From NCBI RefSeq assembly GCF_000526715.1, contig NZ_JAGP01000001.1, positions 2,232,001 through 2,296,000 on the forward strand: a DNA stretch of 64,000 nucleotides. The letters run 5' to 3'. Position numbers and translations under genes: made by a program. This stretch comes from Hydrogenovibrio kuenenii DSM 12350 (GTDB lineage: Bacteria; Pseudomonadota; Gammaproteobacteria; Thiomicrospirales; Thiomicrospiraceae). Positions 1 to 9,792 of the stretch are shown one piece after another. Numbering within the stretch: the stretch's first letter is position 1; the number at the start of each line of letters is the position of its first letter. The notes under the pieces are model-generated. The model was not told the DNA's origin. It saw only the letters and a program-made list of their open reading frames with translations, and did not search any database.

Positions 1-1586
1 CCTACTGCACCGCCAAGCCCTAAGCCCATTGCCAACACCAACGGCACGGTAACTGGGCCAGTGGTTACACCGGCACTATCCCAGGCCACATTGACAAACT
101 CTTCGCTGGAAAAAAACGTCAATACAAGTGCGAGGCCATAGCTCGGTAACAACAACCAGACCAATGGCAAATCGAAAACAATTTTTAGCACCCCCGCAGT
201 AATACCCAGCCCAACACCAAAGGCAACTGCCATCATTAGGGTTCTCTTTTTAAGGGTACCGTTGGTTAATCTTTCTACCGTTGCTCCTAATGCATTCAAA
301 GCAGGTTCGGCCATGGTTGCGCCAAAGCCTAAGAAAAATGCAAACAACATGACAATAAGAATGCCCAATGAAAACCAATACAGCGGTGAGTCATCAATCT
401 GCGAGACTTGTGTGAAGGCTGCCGGAATCAACGCCCCTTCTTGCCCGCCTAATTTAGCCAAACCGTAAGTTAGCCCTAGATAAAAGACAATCATTCCCAC
501 AACGGCAAATAACAGACCAAGTAAGACAACTCGGGCATTGGGTAATTTTTCTCGTAAAACCACAAACAACACTAATGCCAAAAACAACATTAAAGGCACA
601 ATAGAGCGCACCCCAGCAATGATTTCTGTAAAAGGTGTCATGTCATACCAAGCTGTCGTTACCTGTGAGGTTTGTTGTACTGCGCTTAAAATATCTGCCA
701 CAGAAACCGTTGACTGCACATAAATAGACAATAGGCTAACGCCTAAAATCGGAAATAACGAAGCAAGGGTGACTATCCCAAACCCTGATAAAGAGTTATT
801 ACCACTCCCGGCCGCAGAAGTAATACCGATACCGAGTGCCAACACCAAAGGCACGGTTACCGGCCCCGTGGTAACAGCACCACAATCCCACGCCAAACCG
901 ATTAAACGACTCAAATGCGGATCTTGTGCAATATAGTAGGTGACTGCTAGTGTCGGAAAGAGTGTGAGATAAATAAGTGGTTTCAAACTCCATTCATTCA
1001 AAAAACGAAGCGTTCCCAAGACTGCCGCCAACCCCACACCGCCACCAACAACCAAAACGAGTGGCTCTGTCCATTGATTCAGCAAAGCGTAAAGATAAGG
1101 TGCCTGGTGAGGGTCAACATTAACACCGGCCGCTTTTAGCGCACCGATTGCTGGCTCGGCAAAAGTGACTCCTATACCCAACAGAAAAGCGATGCTCAGC
1201 ACAACTGACAAGGTCGCTTTTTGTGGTAATTTATAGCCCATCACTTCACCAAATGGCATCAGCCCGAGACGCAGCCCCTCCATAAAAAGCATCAACCCCA
1301 ACACTACCGCAACCAAGCCAGAGGCGATCATGCCTGCATCAACAACAGGTTGGCGCAAAATCAATACTTGGAAAAGCGCGAGATACAGCGCTAACGGCAA
1401 TACCGCTCTAAGTTGTTCATAACTTTTACGTTGTAAATAAGGCTTAATCAGGCGATAGGCATCAATCGGTTTAACACGAATTTGTTGATAGGCTGCATTA
1501 GGCGCCTGCGTCAACTCATTGTAAGTAATGGTTTGAGTATTAAAACGCTCTAGTTGAACTATCTTATGATAGGAAATTTTTTTCAT
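1..1586 (-). CDS. DUF1538 family membrane transporter-like protein (C-terminus cut by window edge)
   Basis: This is an open frame of 528 codons read from an ATG at 1586 and still open at the left edge, so the C-terminus is missing. It encodes a hydrophilic N-terminus of about 65 residues followed by many hydrophobic segments. Two halves are clearly duplicated: the motif VTTGPVTVPLVLA occurs near residue 240 and again near residue 505, each after a W-D pair, and an F-(A/G)-EPA motif also occurs in both halves. This is the layout of the DUF1538 permease-like family, whose substrate is not established. The start lacks a clear Shine-Dalgarno sequence. It faces away from the next gene. Confidence 0.8.
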   Translation of the reverse strand, partial: MKKISYHKIVQLERFNTQTITYNELTQAPNAAYQQIRVKPIDAYRLIKPYLQRKSYEQLRAVLPLALYLALFQVLILRQPVVDAGMIASGLVAVVLGLMLFMEGLRLGLMPFGEVMGYKLPQKATLSVVLSIAFLLGIGVTFAEPAIGALKAAGVNVDPHQAPYLYALLNQWTEPLVLVVGGGVGLAAVLGTLRFLNEWSLKPLIYLTLFPTLAVTYYIAQDPHLSRLIGLAWDCGAVTTGPVTVPLVLALGIGITSAAGSGNNSLSGFGIVTLASLFPILGVSLLSIYVQSTVSVADILSAVQQTSQVTTAWYDMTPFTEIIAGVRSIVPLMLFLALVLFVVLREKLPNARVVLLGLLFAVVGMIVFYLGLTYGLAKLGGQEGALIPAAFTQVSQIDDSPLYWFSLGILIVMLFAFFLGFGATMAEPALNALGATVERLTNGTLKKRTLMMAVAFGVGLGITAGVLKIVFDLPLVWLLLPSYGLALVLTFFSSEEFVNVAWDSAGVTTGPVTVPLVLAMGLGLGGAV

Positions 1587-1818
1587 AAAAGTTGAATGTA
1601 ATAAAGCTGCTCGCAAGCTAAAACACAGATTGAATTAATATCATTCTAGAGCATCAATCTTTAAAAGGCATCTTCTAAATAGGTAAGTAAACTTAAAATT
1701 GTTCTACTGAAAGTTTTTTCTTTTTTCCAATGCCTGTTCATCAACAGTCGTACTTTAATTCATATTTGCACAGTCTTTGCTTAATAAAAAAGATTGCGTA
1801 ATATTTAGTGGAACCTAC

Positions 1819-2517
1819 ATGGCAAAAACAATTCTGATCTCTAGATTTTCAAAGCATTTAACGGGCATAGCATTCGGTTGGATTTTAACAAGCTCATTTA
1901 ACAATGCTTACGCAACCACCTCCTTTATTCCACCACTACCGGAACCACCAAAAGTTACCGCTATCAAAATAACGGCACATCCACAAAAAAAGCAAACGGC
2001 TCCAGTTACGACCTTACACAAACGCGCCCCTAAAGTACTCAACGAATATTGGGGACTGAGTTACAACTTTCTAAGTGTAGAAAACCCAGGCATTGAAGCT
2101 ACCAGTCCAAAAGTATTTATGATCAATGTCGGACATCATTTGGATGATTCTTTGGCTGTTGAAGCAAGTATGGCGGTGCCAAGTTCGGATCAAACCGTGA
2201 CTTGGAATGGGCAATCTGCCAATCAAAAAGTGAGTGTCTTATTTACTTTACAGCTACGTAAAGGGTTTATTAACATCAAAGGCGTTGAAGCTTATGGATT
2301 ATTTGGTGTTGCCTATAGCAACCTATCGACAGCCGTTATTCAAAACAATACTTTGCAACAAGCCACCAGAGAATCAGCTGATATTGCTTATGGATTAGGG
2401 GTTCGTTCGAGGCTAGGTTTATCTAATATGACGGGACACATGGAGTACAATCGACTGTTGGGTCAACCTCAATTCGGATTATCTAGTTTGTCATTGGGTG
2501 TGAACTATTATTTTTAA
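1819..2517 (+). CDS. outer-membrane beta-barrel protein (OmpA/OmpW-like barrel)
   Basis: A 232-residue exported protein. The ATG at 1819 is preferred to a TTG 42 bases upstream because a GTGGA ribosome-binding sequence precedes it and it begins directly with a signal peptide that ends near ALA-like residues at 34-36. After the signal comes a proline- and lysine-rich linker (about residues 40-70). The rest alternates polar and hydrophobic residues in short strands and ends in YYF, the terminal aromatic expected of an outer-membrane barrel. Size fits an eight-stranded barrel. Specific function is unknown. It converges on rdgB, with a copy of the dispersed repeat between them. Confidence 0.65.
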   Translation: MAKTILISRFSKHLTGIAFGWILTSSFNNAYATTSFIPPLPEPPKVTAIKITAHPQKKQTAPVTTLHKRAPKVLNEYWGLSYNFLSVENPGIEATSPKVFMINVGHHLDDSLAVEASMAVPSSDQTVTWNGQSANQKVSVLFTLQLRKGFINIKGVEAYGLFGVAYSNLSTAVIQNNTLQQATRESADIAYGLGVRSRLGLSNMTGHMEYNRLLGQPQFGLSSLSLGVNYYF

Positions 2518-2540
2518 CACGATTGAGAAAAACAACGATA

Positions 2541-2578
2541 CCCAGCCTGGCAGATTTTGCTAAAAATACCAAACTGGC
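2541..2578. repeat. dispersed repeat copy 1 (extended form)
   Basis: CCCAGCCTGGCAGATTTT at 2541-2558 is followed by an imperfect inverted partner CCAAACTGGC at 2569-2578, so the copy can fold into a hairpin. It lies between two convergent genes, the barrel-protein gene and rdgB. The same core occurs seven more times in the window. Confidence 0.8.
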
Positions 2579-2596
2579 AAACTACTCTCAATAAAT

Positions 2597-3196
2597 TCAA
2601 GATGGATTAAACTGCGCCATCAAGGCTTGCAATGCTTGCGCGCGATGACTGACTTGGTTTTTTTGTTCTTTAGATAATTCTGCTGCCGTACAGTCAAATG
2701 CATCAAACCACACCAATGGATCATAGCCGAACCCACCCGTGCCTTGTGGTGCATCCAGCAAGCGACCACACCATTGCCCTAAGCCAATTTTAGGTGTTGG
2801 GTCTTTAGCATGCTCAACAAAAACCATTGCACAATAATAACAAGCTTCGCGCTCTGTTTTACCTTGCATCGTCTCTAACAACTTTTCATTATTTAAAGCA
2901 TCCGATGCTGACTGACCTTTGTATCCTTCGGCATAACGTGCAGAAAAAATACCAGGCTGGCCCTGCAAAACAGGAACCTCTAAACCAGAGTCATCTGCTA
3001 TGGCAGGCAATCCGGTTTTTTCACTAGCAAAGCGCGCTTTAATCAACGCGTTTTCAATAAAGCTTAGGCCATCTTCAACTGCTTCATCTTGAAAGAAGTC
3101 GGACTGTGGACGTACTTCAAACCCTAAAGGTTCAAGGATATGCTGCATTTCTTTTAACTTACCGGCATTGCCGGTTGCCAAAACAAGTTCTTTCAT
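2597..3196 (-). CDS. rdgB: XTP/dITP pyrophosphatase (RdgB/HAM1 family)
   Basis: A 199-residue homologue of RdgB, which hydrolyses non-canonical purine nucleoside triphosphates (dITP, XTP) to monophosphates and keeps them out of DNA and RNA. Family motifs are visible: the N-terminal ATGNAGKLKE substrate loop at residues 7-16, DDSGLEV in the middle, SARYA, and GFGYDP followed by SHRAQAL near the C-terminus. The ATG at 3196 is preferred over a TTG one codon upstream. It lies only a few bases downstream of rph on the same strand, the usual rph-rdgB pair, and is probably co-transcribed with it. Confidence 0.95.
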   Translation of the reverse strand: MKELVLATGNAGKLKEMQHILEPLGFEVRPQSDFFQDEAVEDGLSFIENALIKARFASEKTGLPAIADDSGLEVPVLQGQPGIFSARYAEGYKGQSASDALNNEKLLETMQGKTEREACYYCAMVFVEHAKDPTPKIGLGQWCGRLLDAPQGTGGFGYDPLVWFDAFDCTAAELSKEQKNQVSHRAQALQALMAQFNPS

Positions 3197-3201
3197 CAAA
3201 A

Positions 3202-3918
3202 TTACTCGGCTAACATTGCTTTTTGTTTTTCAATCAGCTCTTGAATGCCCTTAGCGCCTAAGGCAATCATTGCATTCATTTCTTCCATCGAATAAGGTTC
3301 AGATTCTGCCGTACCTTGAACTTCGATAAAACGGCCATCTTCAGTCATCACTAAGTTCATATCCGTTTCTGCATTAGAGTCTTCTGCATAATCTAAGTCC
3401 AACACAGGCGTACCTTGATAAACACCAACCGAAACAGAGGCAACGTTTTGAATCAATGGGTTTTCGCTCAAGGTGCCATTTTTGACTAAAGTATCAATCG
3501 CTAAAGCCATCGCCGCAAAGCCACCTGTAATCGATGCTGTACGTGTACCACCGTCTGCCTGAATAACATCACAGTCAATCGTAATGCTACGCTCGCCCAA
3601 TTTCACAAGATCCACACCTGCTCTTAATGAGCGACCTATCAAACGCTGAATCTCAACCGTTCGTCCACCTTGCTTGCCTGCACTGGCTTCACGACGCATG
3701 CGAGAACCAGTTGAACGAGGCAACATGCCATATTCAGCCGTTACCCAACCTTGGTTTTTACCTTTTAAAAACGGTGGTACTTTTTCTTCAACCGTGGCGG
3801 TACAAATCACTTTGGTATCGCCAAACTCAATTAACACAGAGCCTTCAGCATGTTTCGTGAAGTTCTTCGTTAATCGAACTTGTCTCATTTCATTTGTTTG
3901 GCGGCCACTTGGTCTCAT
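3202..3918 (-). CDS. rph: ribonuclease PH
   Basis: A 238-residue RNase PH, the phosphate-dependent 3'-5' exoribonuclease that trims tRNA 3' ends. The start MRPSGRQ is the canonical N-terminus of the family. Characteristic segments are [14 protein letters not shown] near residue 56, the phosphate-binding [16 protein letters not shown] near residue 85, [18 protein letters not shown], and DLDYAEDS. The length equals that of the E. coli enzyme. It is divergent from yicC, as in many gammaproteobacteria, and is followed closely by rdgB. Confidence 0.96.
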   Translation of the reverse strand: MRPSGRQTNEMRQVRLTKNFTKHAEGSVLIEFGDTKVICTATVEEKVPPFLKGKNQGWVTAEYGMLPRSTGSRMRREASAGKQGGRTVEIQRLIGRSLRAGVDLVKLGERSITIDCDVIQADGGTRTASITGGFAAMALAIDTLVKNGTLSENPLIQNVASVSVGVYQGTPVLDLDYAEDSNAETDMNLVMTEDGRFIEVQGTAESEPYSMEEMNAMIALGAKGIQELIEKQKAMLAE

Positions 3919-4065
3919 TTGGTTTGTCCTTATTGAGTACTTTTGATTAGAATGAAGGGATTATACGAGACGAAGACTCCGCACTCAAACCATCTCTTCT
4001 CCGTAATCAATTTATTACTGGCTCAATTAGGCCAGCCGACCTAACACCAAGGAGGGGAACTTTAC

Positions 4066-4935
4066 ATGAAAAGCATGACAGCCTTTGCCAGAATAGAGCA
4101 ACAATATGATTGGGGGAAAATCAGTTGGGAGCTGCGTAGCGTCAACCAACGCTATTTAGAAATCTACCTAAAAATGGCAGAGAACCTTAAAACCGTAGAA
4201 ATGCCGGCACGAGAACTCATTAAAAAATCGGTTGGCCGAGGCAAATTAGAAGGTTCGCTACAAGTTACTCTCAATGAAGCGGCTGAAAGTTTTCACGTGG
4301 ATATTAACCTAGTCAATCAACTCGTCAAATCCATCGAATCCGTGCAACAATCCTTACCAGAAGCCACACAAGTCAACCCATTAGATATATTGAAGTGGCC
4401 GGGCATATTACAAACACAACAAAATTCACTTTCACCAGAAGCCTTAAACACCGCCATTCTTGACTGCTTACAACAAGCACTTGATCAGTTAAATGAAGCC
4501 CGCACTAGAGAAGGCAAAGCTCTTGCCACCATCTTGTCAGAAAAAACTGAACAAATGCACCAAGAAATTGAGAAGGTCAAAACCATTTATCCACAAGCGT
4601 TGCAACACCACACAGAAGCTTTAAAGCAACGCATTGCAGAACTCGCAGGACAAGTGGATGATCATCGCTTTCATCAAGAAGTCGCCATCATTGCGCAGAA
4701 AGCAGATATTGCAGAGGAAATTGAACGTCTAGAAACCCACTTAACCGAAGTCTCTCGCCTGTTAAGCGCAAAAAATGGCGTGGTCGGTAGGCGCTTAGAT
4801 TTCTTAATGCAAGAACTCAATCGAGAAGCAAATACTTTAGGCTCAAAAGCTATTGATCCACAATTGACTCAAGCCAGTGTGGAATGCAAAGTTTTAATCG
4901 AGCAAATGCGAGAACAAATCCAAAATATAGAATGA
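4066..4935 (+). CDS. yicC: YicC family endoribonuclease
   Basis: A 289-residue YicC/YloC protein with the family N-terminus MKSMTAFAR and the C-terminal block DI(A)EEIERLETHL...GRRLDFLMQELNREANTLGSK (about residues 210-265). YicC proteins are endoribonucleases implicated in RNA turnover and stationary-phase physiology. Translation should be efficient, because an AGGAGG sequence sits about 10 bases before the ATG. The gene is divergent from rph, its classical neighbour, and the 147-base intergenic region must hold both promoters. Confidence 0.93.
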   Translation: MKSMTAFARIEQQYDWGKISWELRSVNQRYLEIYLKMAENLKTVEMPARELIKKSVGRGKLEGSLQVTLNEAAESFHVDINLVNQLVKSIESVQQSLPEATQVNPLDILKWPGILQTQQNSLSPEALNTAILDCLQQALDQLNEARTREGKALATILSEKTEQMHQEIEKVKTIYPQALQHHTEALKQRIAELAGQVDDHRFHQEVAIIAQKADIAEEIERLETHLTEVSRLLSAKNGVVGRRLDFLMQELNREANTLGSKAIDPQLTQASVECKVLIEQMREQIQNIE

Positions 4936-5096
4936 CAGCAGACGGCCATAAGCACTCTGAAAACAAAGATTTTTTATATCCTTGCTAATAAAGATTTTTT
5001 CTTGATACGAATCAATATTTTTATTTGAATTTTTGAGCTTAGGACAGTATAGTTCGAGGTGTTGTCATGGACTTACAACTATCTGAGGAAAAGCAA

Positions 5097-5309
5097 ATGA
5101 ACAATTTTATTAAAATGCTTGGCGTTTTAGCTATTACAGTTATTATTCCATTGCTAGTACTGTTAGGGATTTGGGGTGGTATCCTTCCTCAGTCACTACA
5201 GGTTGATATTGGTATGTTCGGCGTAATTGCTGCAATCGTCATTATCGTAGGTGGTAACCTATACTTGATGTACGATGACATCAAATCTGGACGTTATTCT
5301 AAAAAATAA
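5097..5309 (+). CDS. small two-helix membrane protein, function unknown
   Basis: A 70-residue protein. The start at 5097 is chosen over an upstream ATG at 5067 because GAGGAAAAG lies directly before it. Two hydrophobic segments (about residues 6-26 and 39-57) are separated by a short polar loop, and the C-terminus is charged and ends in lysines. No family was recognised. It is a monocistronic unit closed by a strong terminator. Its position next to mrcA does not by itself indicate a role. Confidence 0.65.
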   Translation: MNNFIKMLGVLAITVIIPLLVLLGIWGGILPQSLQVDIGMFGVIAAIVIIVGGNLYLMYDDIKSGRYSKK

Positions 5310-5337
5310 ACAACGTCTTGAGAGAGCATTCTAGAAA

Positions 5338-5362
5338 AACCCGACCTAAGTCGGGTTTTTTT
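5338..5362 (+). terminator. rho-independent terminator after the small membrane protein gene
   Basis: AACCCGAC (5338-5345), a 4-base loop, GTCGGGTT (5350-5357) and then a T run. It is a perfect 8-bp stem and separates the small membrane protein gene from mrcA. Confidence 0.9.
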
Positions 5363-5465
5363 ATGGCTTTTTTACAGTTTTGTCATCTTTTCTCGCTTTT
5401 TAGCTAGATTTTTATCACGTATAATGAACTTCTTTTAGCCTAATAAAGTTTTATTATTGCTCCCT

Positions 5466-7898
5466 ATGTCTGATGAACTGCGCAACGACGATTACTACGA
5501 TCGCCAAGCACCCGAACAAGAAACGCCACCGCCTGAGAAAAAAAAGCGTGGTTTCTTCAAAAGATTTTTCTGGTTTAGCTTCTTTTCTGGTTCTGCCGCT
5601 TTCTTAGCAGGTGCAATTTATTACACTATAACCATTTATCCAACCCTTCCAGATGCGTCTTCCTTGAAAGATGTCTCTTACCAGGTGCCGTTAAAAATTC
5701 TGACCTCAGATGGCAAACTGATTAGTGAGATTGGCACCAAGAAACGTATCCCACTGGATTACACTCAAATCCCAGAGCGCATGACACAAGCCATCGTTTC
5801 TGCTGAAGATGAAGATTTCTTTAAGCATGGCGGCGTAGATTTTAAAGGGCTTGCTCGTGCCGTTTATGAGTTGGTAACAACAGGACATAAAAAATCTGGT
5901 GGTTCCACCATCACAATGCAGGTGGCAAGAAACTTTTTCCTAACAAAGAAAAAGACTTACTTGCGAAAACTGAATGAAATCATTCTGTCTTACAAAATTG
6001 AGCACCAAATCAGTAAAGAAGAAATACTTGCTCTCTACCTAAACAAAATCTTCCTGGGTTATCGCTCTTATGGAGTTGCTGCTGCTGCACAAACCTACTA
6101 TGGGAAAGACATTAAAAATCTATCTTTAGATGAATATGCCATGATTGCCGGGCTACCAAAAGCCCCTTCTCGTTATAACCCAATTTACAATCCGGAAAGA
6201 GCTAAGCTGCGTCGTAACTATGTACTCAAACGCATGTACAAAAACCACTACATCACTGAGCAAGAAATGGAACAAGCTATTGAAGTGCCAGTTCATGCCA
6301 AACTGACTGGTTCTCGTATTGATGTTGAAGCGGGTTATGTAGCCGAAATGGCTCGTGACTTTGCTATTGAACATTTCGGTGACGATGCTTTAAAAAATGG
6401 CCTGACCATTACCACCACGCTTTCCAGCCACCTACAAGATGTGGCTAACAAATCGGTGAGAGATGGCTTACAAGATTACGAAAGACGACATGGTTATCGA
6501 GGCGCTATCACGCATTTTGCACCAACAATCATGATAGATAAAGCGCAGTTATTATCCAAACTCAATGACTTGAAAACTTTTGCTTCTTTGGATGTAGGCG
6601 CTGTCACCGCAACTACTGACGATGATGCAACCGTACTTCTAGAAGATGGTTCTGAAACTCACTTATCACTTGATAGCATTAAATGGGCTAAGCCTTATAT
6701 CAATGTGAATAAAACAGGCGATACACCAGAAAAAATAACGGATGTACTCACCGTAGGGGATGCCATTTATTTGCAATTAACTGATAACGGTTGGGAACTA
6801 GCACAAAACCCAAAAACCGAAGCAGCCTTAATTTCGATTGATCCAGATAATGGCAGTATCAAAGCATTGGTTGGCGGTTATGATTTCTTCCGCAGCAAGT
6901 TTAACCGAGCAATCCAAGCTCGCCGACAGGTCGGTTCAAATATCAAACCTTTCCTATACTCTAGCGCGTTAGAAGATAACATGACTGCTGCATCGATTAT
7001 TAATGATGCCCCAGTCGTTTTCCATGATGCTTCGCTAGAAGATGTGTGGCGCCCGGAAAACTACTCTGGCCGTTTTTATGGTCCAACTCGATTAAGAGTT
7101 GCTTTGATGCACTCAAGAAACTTGGTTTCTATCCGCTTACTACAGCATGTCGGTATTTCATACGCCATTAAGTACATCGAACGTTTTGGCTTTCCGAAAG
7201 AGCAACTTAATTTGCATCGAGACCTATCTTTGGCACTTGGTTCAGTACAATTTACGCCAGAAGAAGTCGTTCGAGGCTACGCAACGTTTGCCAATGGTGG
7301 TTATCTCATCAAACCTTTCTTGATCGACAAGGTACAAAATTTCGATGGCAATGTCATTTACCAAGCTAACCCGAAAAAAGCCTGTAGCGTACAGTGCACA
7401 CCTGATGACCCAACAACTGCACCTGAAATCATCACCCCACAAAACGCTTACATCATGACAACCATGATGCAAGATGTTATCAACCACGGTACTGCCCGAG
7501 CTGCTCGCGTATTGAACCGAAAAGACATCGCAGGTAAAACAGGTACCACCAATGACCAAAAAGATGCCTGGTTCTCTGGTTTTAACCCCCATATCGCAAC
7601 AAGTGTTTGGGTTGGTTTTGATCAACCAAGTACGCTGGGGCGTAACGAATTTGCTGGACGTGCAGCCTTGCCTATTTGGATTGATTTCATGCGACAGGCA
7701 CTCAAGCCTTACCCAAATGTACCTTTCGCTATCCCAGATGGGTTGGTCAATGTGCCTATCGATAAAACAACTGGGAATGCCGTACCAGCGGATACGCCCG
7801 GCGCTTTCTTTGAAGTATTCCGTGAAGGGCACGCACCAAAAGTACCGAATGTTTCCGAAAAAAATATAGAAGAGATGACACAAAAGCTCTTTCAATAG
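5466..7898 (+). CDS. mrcA: bifunctional penicillin-binding protein 1A (class A PBP)
   Basis: An 810-residue peptidoglycan synthase. It has a short cytoplasmic N-terminus with prolines and lysines, one membrane anchor (about residues 35-57), then a GT51 glycosyltransferase domain with the catalytic segment EDEDFFKHGG (Glu near 114) and a GGSTITMQ motif. The transpeptidase domain carries all three active-site motifs: S491-N-I-K494, SRN near residue 550 and K691-T-G. The ATG at 5466 is preferred to an in-frame TTG at 5457; neither has a good ribosome-binding site. A TATAAT hexamer lies at 5420-5425. In many relatives mrcA faces the pilMNOPQ operon, but no pil genes are adjacent here. Confidence 0.96.
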   Translation: MSDELRNDDYYDRQAPEQETPPPEKKKRGFFKRFFWFSFFSGSAAFLAGAIYYTITIYPTLPDASSLKDVSYQVPLKILTSDGKLISEIGTKKRIPLDYTQIPERMTQAIVSAEDEDFFKHGGVDFKGLARAVYELVTTGHKKSGGSTITMQVARNFFLTKKKTYLRKLNEIILSYKIEHQISKEEILALYLNKIFLGYRSYGVAAAAQTYYGKDIKNLSLDEYAMIAGLPKAPSRYNPIYNPERAKLRRNYVLKRMYKNHYITEQEMEQAIEVPVHAKLTGSRIDVEAGYVAEMARDFAIEHFGDDALKNGLTITTTLSSHLQDVANKSVRDGLQDYERRHGYRGAITHFAPTIMIDKAQLLSKLNDLKTFASLDVGAVTATTDDDATVLLEDGSETHLSLDSIKWAKPYINVNKTGDTPEKITDVLTVGDAIYLQLTDNGWELAQNPKTEAALISIDPDNGSIKALVGGYDFFRSKFNRAIQARRQVGSNIKPFLYSSALEDNMTAASIINDAPVVFHDASLEDVWRPENYSGRFYGPTRLRVALMHSRNLVSIRLLQHVGISYAIKYIERFGFPKEQLNLHRDLSLALGSVQFTPEEVVRGYATFANGGYLIKPFLIDKVQNFDGNVIYQANPKKACSVQCTPDDPTTAPEIITPQNAYIMTTMMQDVINHGTARAARVLNRKDIAGKTGTTNDQKDAWFSGFNPHIATSVWVGFDQPSTLGRNEFAGRAALPIWIDFMRQALKPYPNVPFAIPDGLVNVPIDKTTGNAVPADTPGAFFEVFREGHAPKVPNVSEKNIEEMTQKLFQ

Positions 7899-7912
7899 CC
7901 AAAGGTGAAATC

Positions 7913-8803
7913 ATGGATTGGTCTGCGCTTTCTAAAACTTTAAGTACCGAACATGGACTAGACCTTAAAATTGAAAGTGCGTCACCTGTTGGCGGCGGTG
8001 ATATTCACCAAGCCTTTCATCTTAAAACACTCGATGATTCTTACTTCTTAAAAGTGAATCGTACTGAAGCGTTACCTCTATTTCAAACCGAAGCACACAG
8101 CCTTGAAACATTACTCGCAACAGGTGTTGTTGAAGCTCCAAAACCTTTGGCTTACGGCAGAGTCGAAGACAAATCTTTCCTATTAATGACTTATTTGCAA
8201 ATGGGATTTCAAGGAGACGATGAACAACGCGGCAAAGATCTTGCGCTCATTCACCATCAAATTCAGCAAAACAAACAATTCGGTTGGTTTGAAGATAACT
8301 ATATCGGTCATACCCTACAACAAAATACTTGGCATACCGACTGGATTGAATTTTATCGAGATGCCCGCCTGTTACCGCAACTTGAACTTGCTGCAACTCA
8401 AGGAGCAAGTTCTGACTTAATAAATTCCGGCTCGCAATTGGCAGAAGAGCTGCCTAAATTCTTTCAAGACTATCAACCTGAAGCATCATTATTACATGGC
8501 GACCTCTGGGGTGGAAACAGCAGCTTCCTTGCAACCGGAGAAGCCGTATTTTTTGATCCTGCTAGCTATTATGGCGATAGAGAAACTGACTTGGCGATGA
8601 CTGAACTCTTTGGCGGTTTTTCTAAAGCGTTTTACGATGGATACAATGAAATTTTCCCTATCAACAAAGGCTATGCAATGCGCAGGCCTCTGTATCAGCT
8701 GTATCATCAACTTAATCACTTCAATCTGTTTGGCGGTCATTACCAACAACAATCGTTACATACCATAGAATCTTTACTCAAAACCCAGCCTGGCAGTTTT
8801 TAA
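7913..8803 (+). CDS. fructosamine kinase family protein
   Basis: A 296-residue member of the fructosamine/ketosamine-3-kinase family (aminoglycoside-phosphotransferase fold), which phosphorylates sugars attached to protein amines and so reverses glycation. The catalytic loop LLHGDLWGGN lies near residues 194-203 and the metal-binding FFDPASYYGDRE segment follows, as in the family. An N-terminal GGGDIHQAF glycine loop is present. The gene starts 14 bases after mrcA and may be read from the same transcript. The last codons (QPGSF and stop) are made by a copy of the dispersed repeat, so the tail may be a recent replacement. Confidence 0.85.
   Translation: MDWSALSKTLSTEHGLDLKIESASPVGGGDIHQAFHLKTLDDSYFLKVNRTEALPLFQTEAHSLETLLATGVVEAPKPLAYGRVEDKSFLLMTYLQMGFQGDDEQRGKDLALIHHQIQQNKQFGWFEDNYIGHTLQQNTWHTDWIEFYRDARLLPQLELAATQGASSDLINSGSQLAEELPKFFQDYQPEASLLHGDLWGGNSSFLATGEAVFFDPASYYGDRETDLAMTELFGGFSKAFYDGYNEIFPINKGYAMRRPLYQLYHQLNHFNLFGGHYQQQSLHTIESLLKTQPGSF
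8784..8801 (+). repeat. dispersed repeat copy 2, inside the end of the kinase gene
   Basis: CCCAGCCTGGCAGTTTTT overlaps the last codons and reaches the first base of the stop codon of the fructosamine-kinase-family gene. One A of the consensus CAGATTTT is missing, and that puts the TAA in frame. Confidence 0.75.
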
Positions 8804-8826
8804 TCACCTAGATTAGACAGCAACAA

Positions 8827-8855
8827 TTGGGTGGCAAAACACACTATGGTAAAAT
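8827..8855 (+). promoter_or_regulatory. candidate sigma-70 promoter of adk
   Basis: TTGGGT (8827-8832), a 17-base spacer and TAAAAT (8850-8855). This predicts a 5' leader of about 105 bases ahead of adk. The leader contains an inverted repeat, TGACCAATC at 8868-8876 and GATTGGTCA at 8909-8917. Confidence 0.5.
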
Positions 8856-8949
8856 AGCCCAACTTTTTGACCAATCCAAACTAAACGCCTTCCTCAAAAG
8901 CCGAAATTGATTGGTCATACACCCAAATTATTTTGCTAAAACACGCTAA

Positions 8950-9615
<666 letters not shown>

Positions 9616-9633
9616 CGTTTTAAAACGTCAGTC

Positions 9634-9661
9634 AAAAAGGCCTCAACATGAGGCCTTTTTT
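9634..9661 (+). terminator. rho-independent terminator of adk
   Basis: AAAAAGGCCTC (9634-9644), loop AACAT, GAGGCCTTTTT (9650-9660), continuing into more T. It is a perfect stem directly after adk. Confidence 0.92.
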
Positions 9662-9690
9662 GTTTTTAGAACAACCCATTAGCTGTCTAT

Positions 9691-9709
9691 TGTTGCAAAT
9701 TTTGCAACA
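9691..9709. promoter_or_regulatory. perfect palindrome, candidate operator of azoR
   Basis: TGTTGCAAA-T-TTTGCAACA is an uninterrupted 19-base perfect palindrome 84 bases before the azoR start. It is not followed by a T run, so it is more likely a site for a dimeric repressor or activator than a terminator. No regulator gene is adjacent. Confidence 0.5.
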
Positions 9710-9792
9710 GTATTTTCTAGATTCACTTATTTTTTGTTACCAATTTTCTCTTTAGAATAAGGCTCCAACGTTAATACATTTCAAGGAATCTT

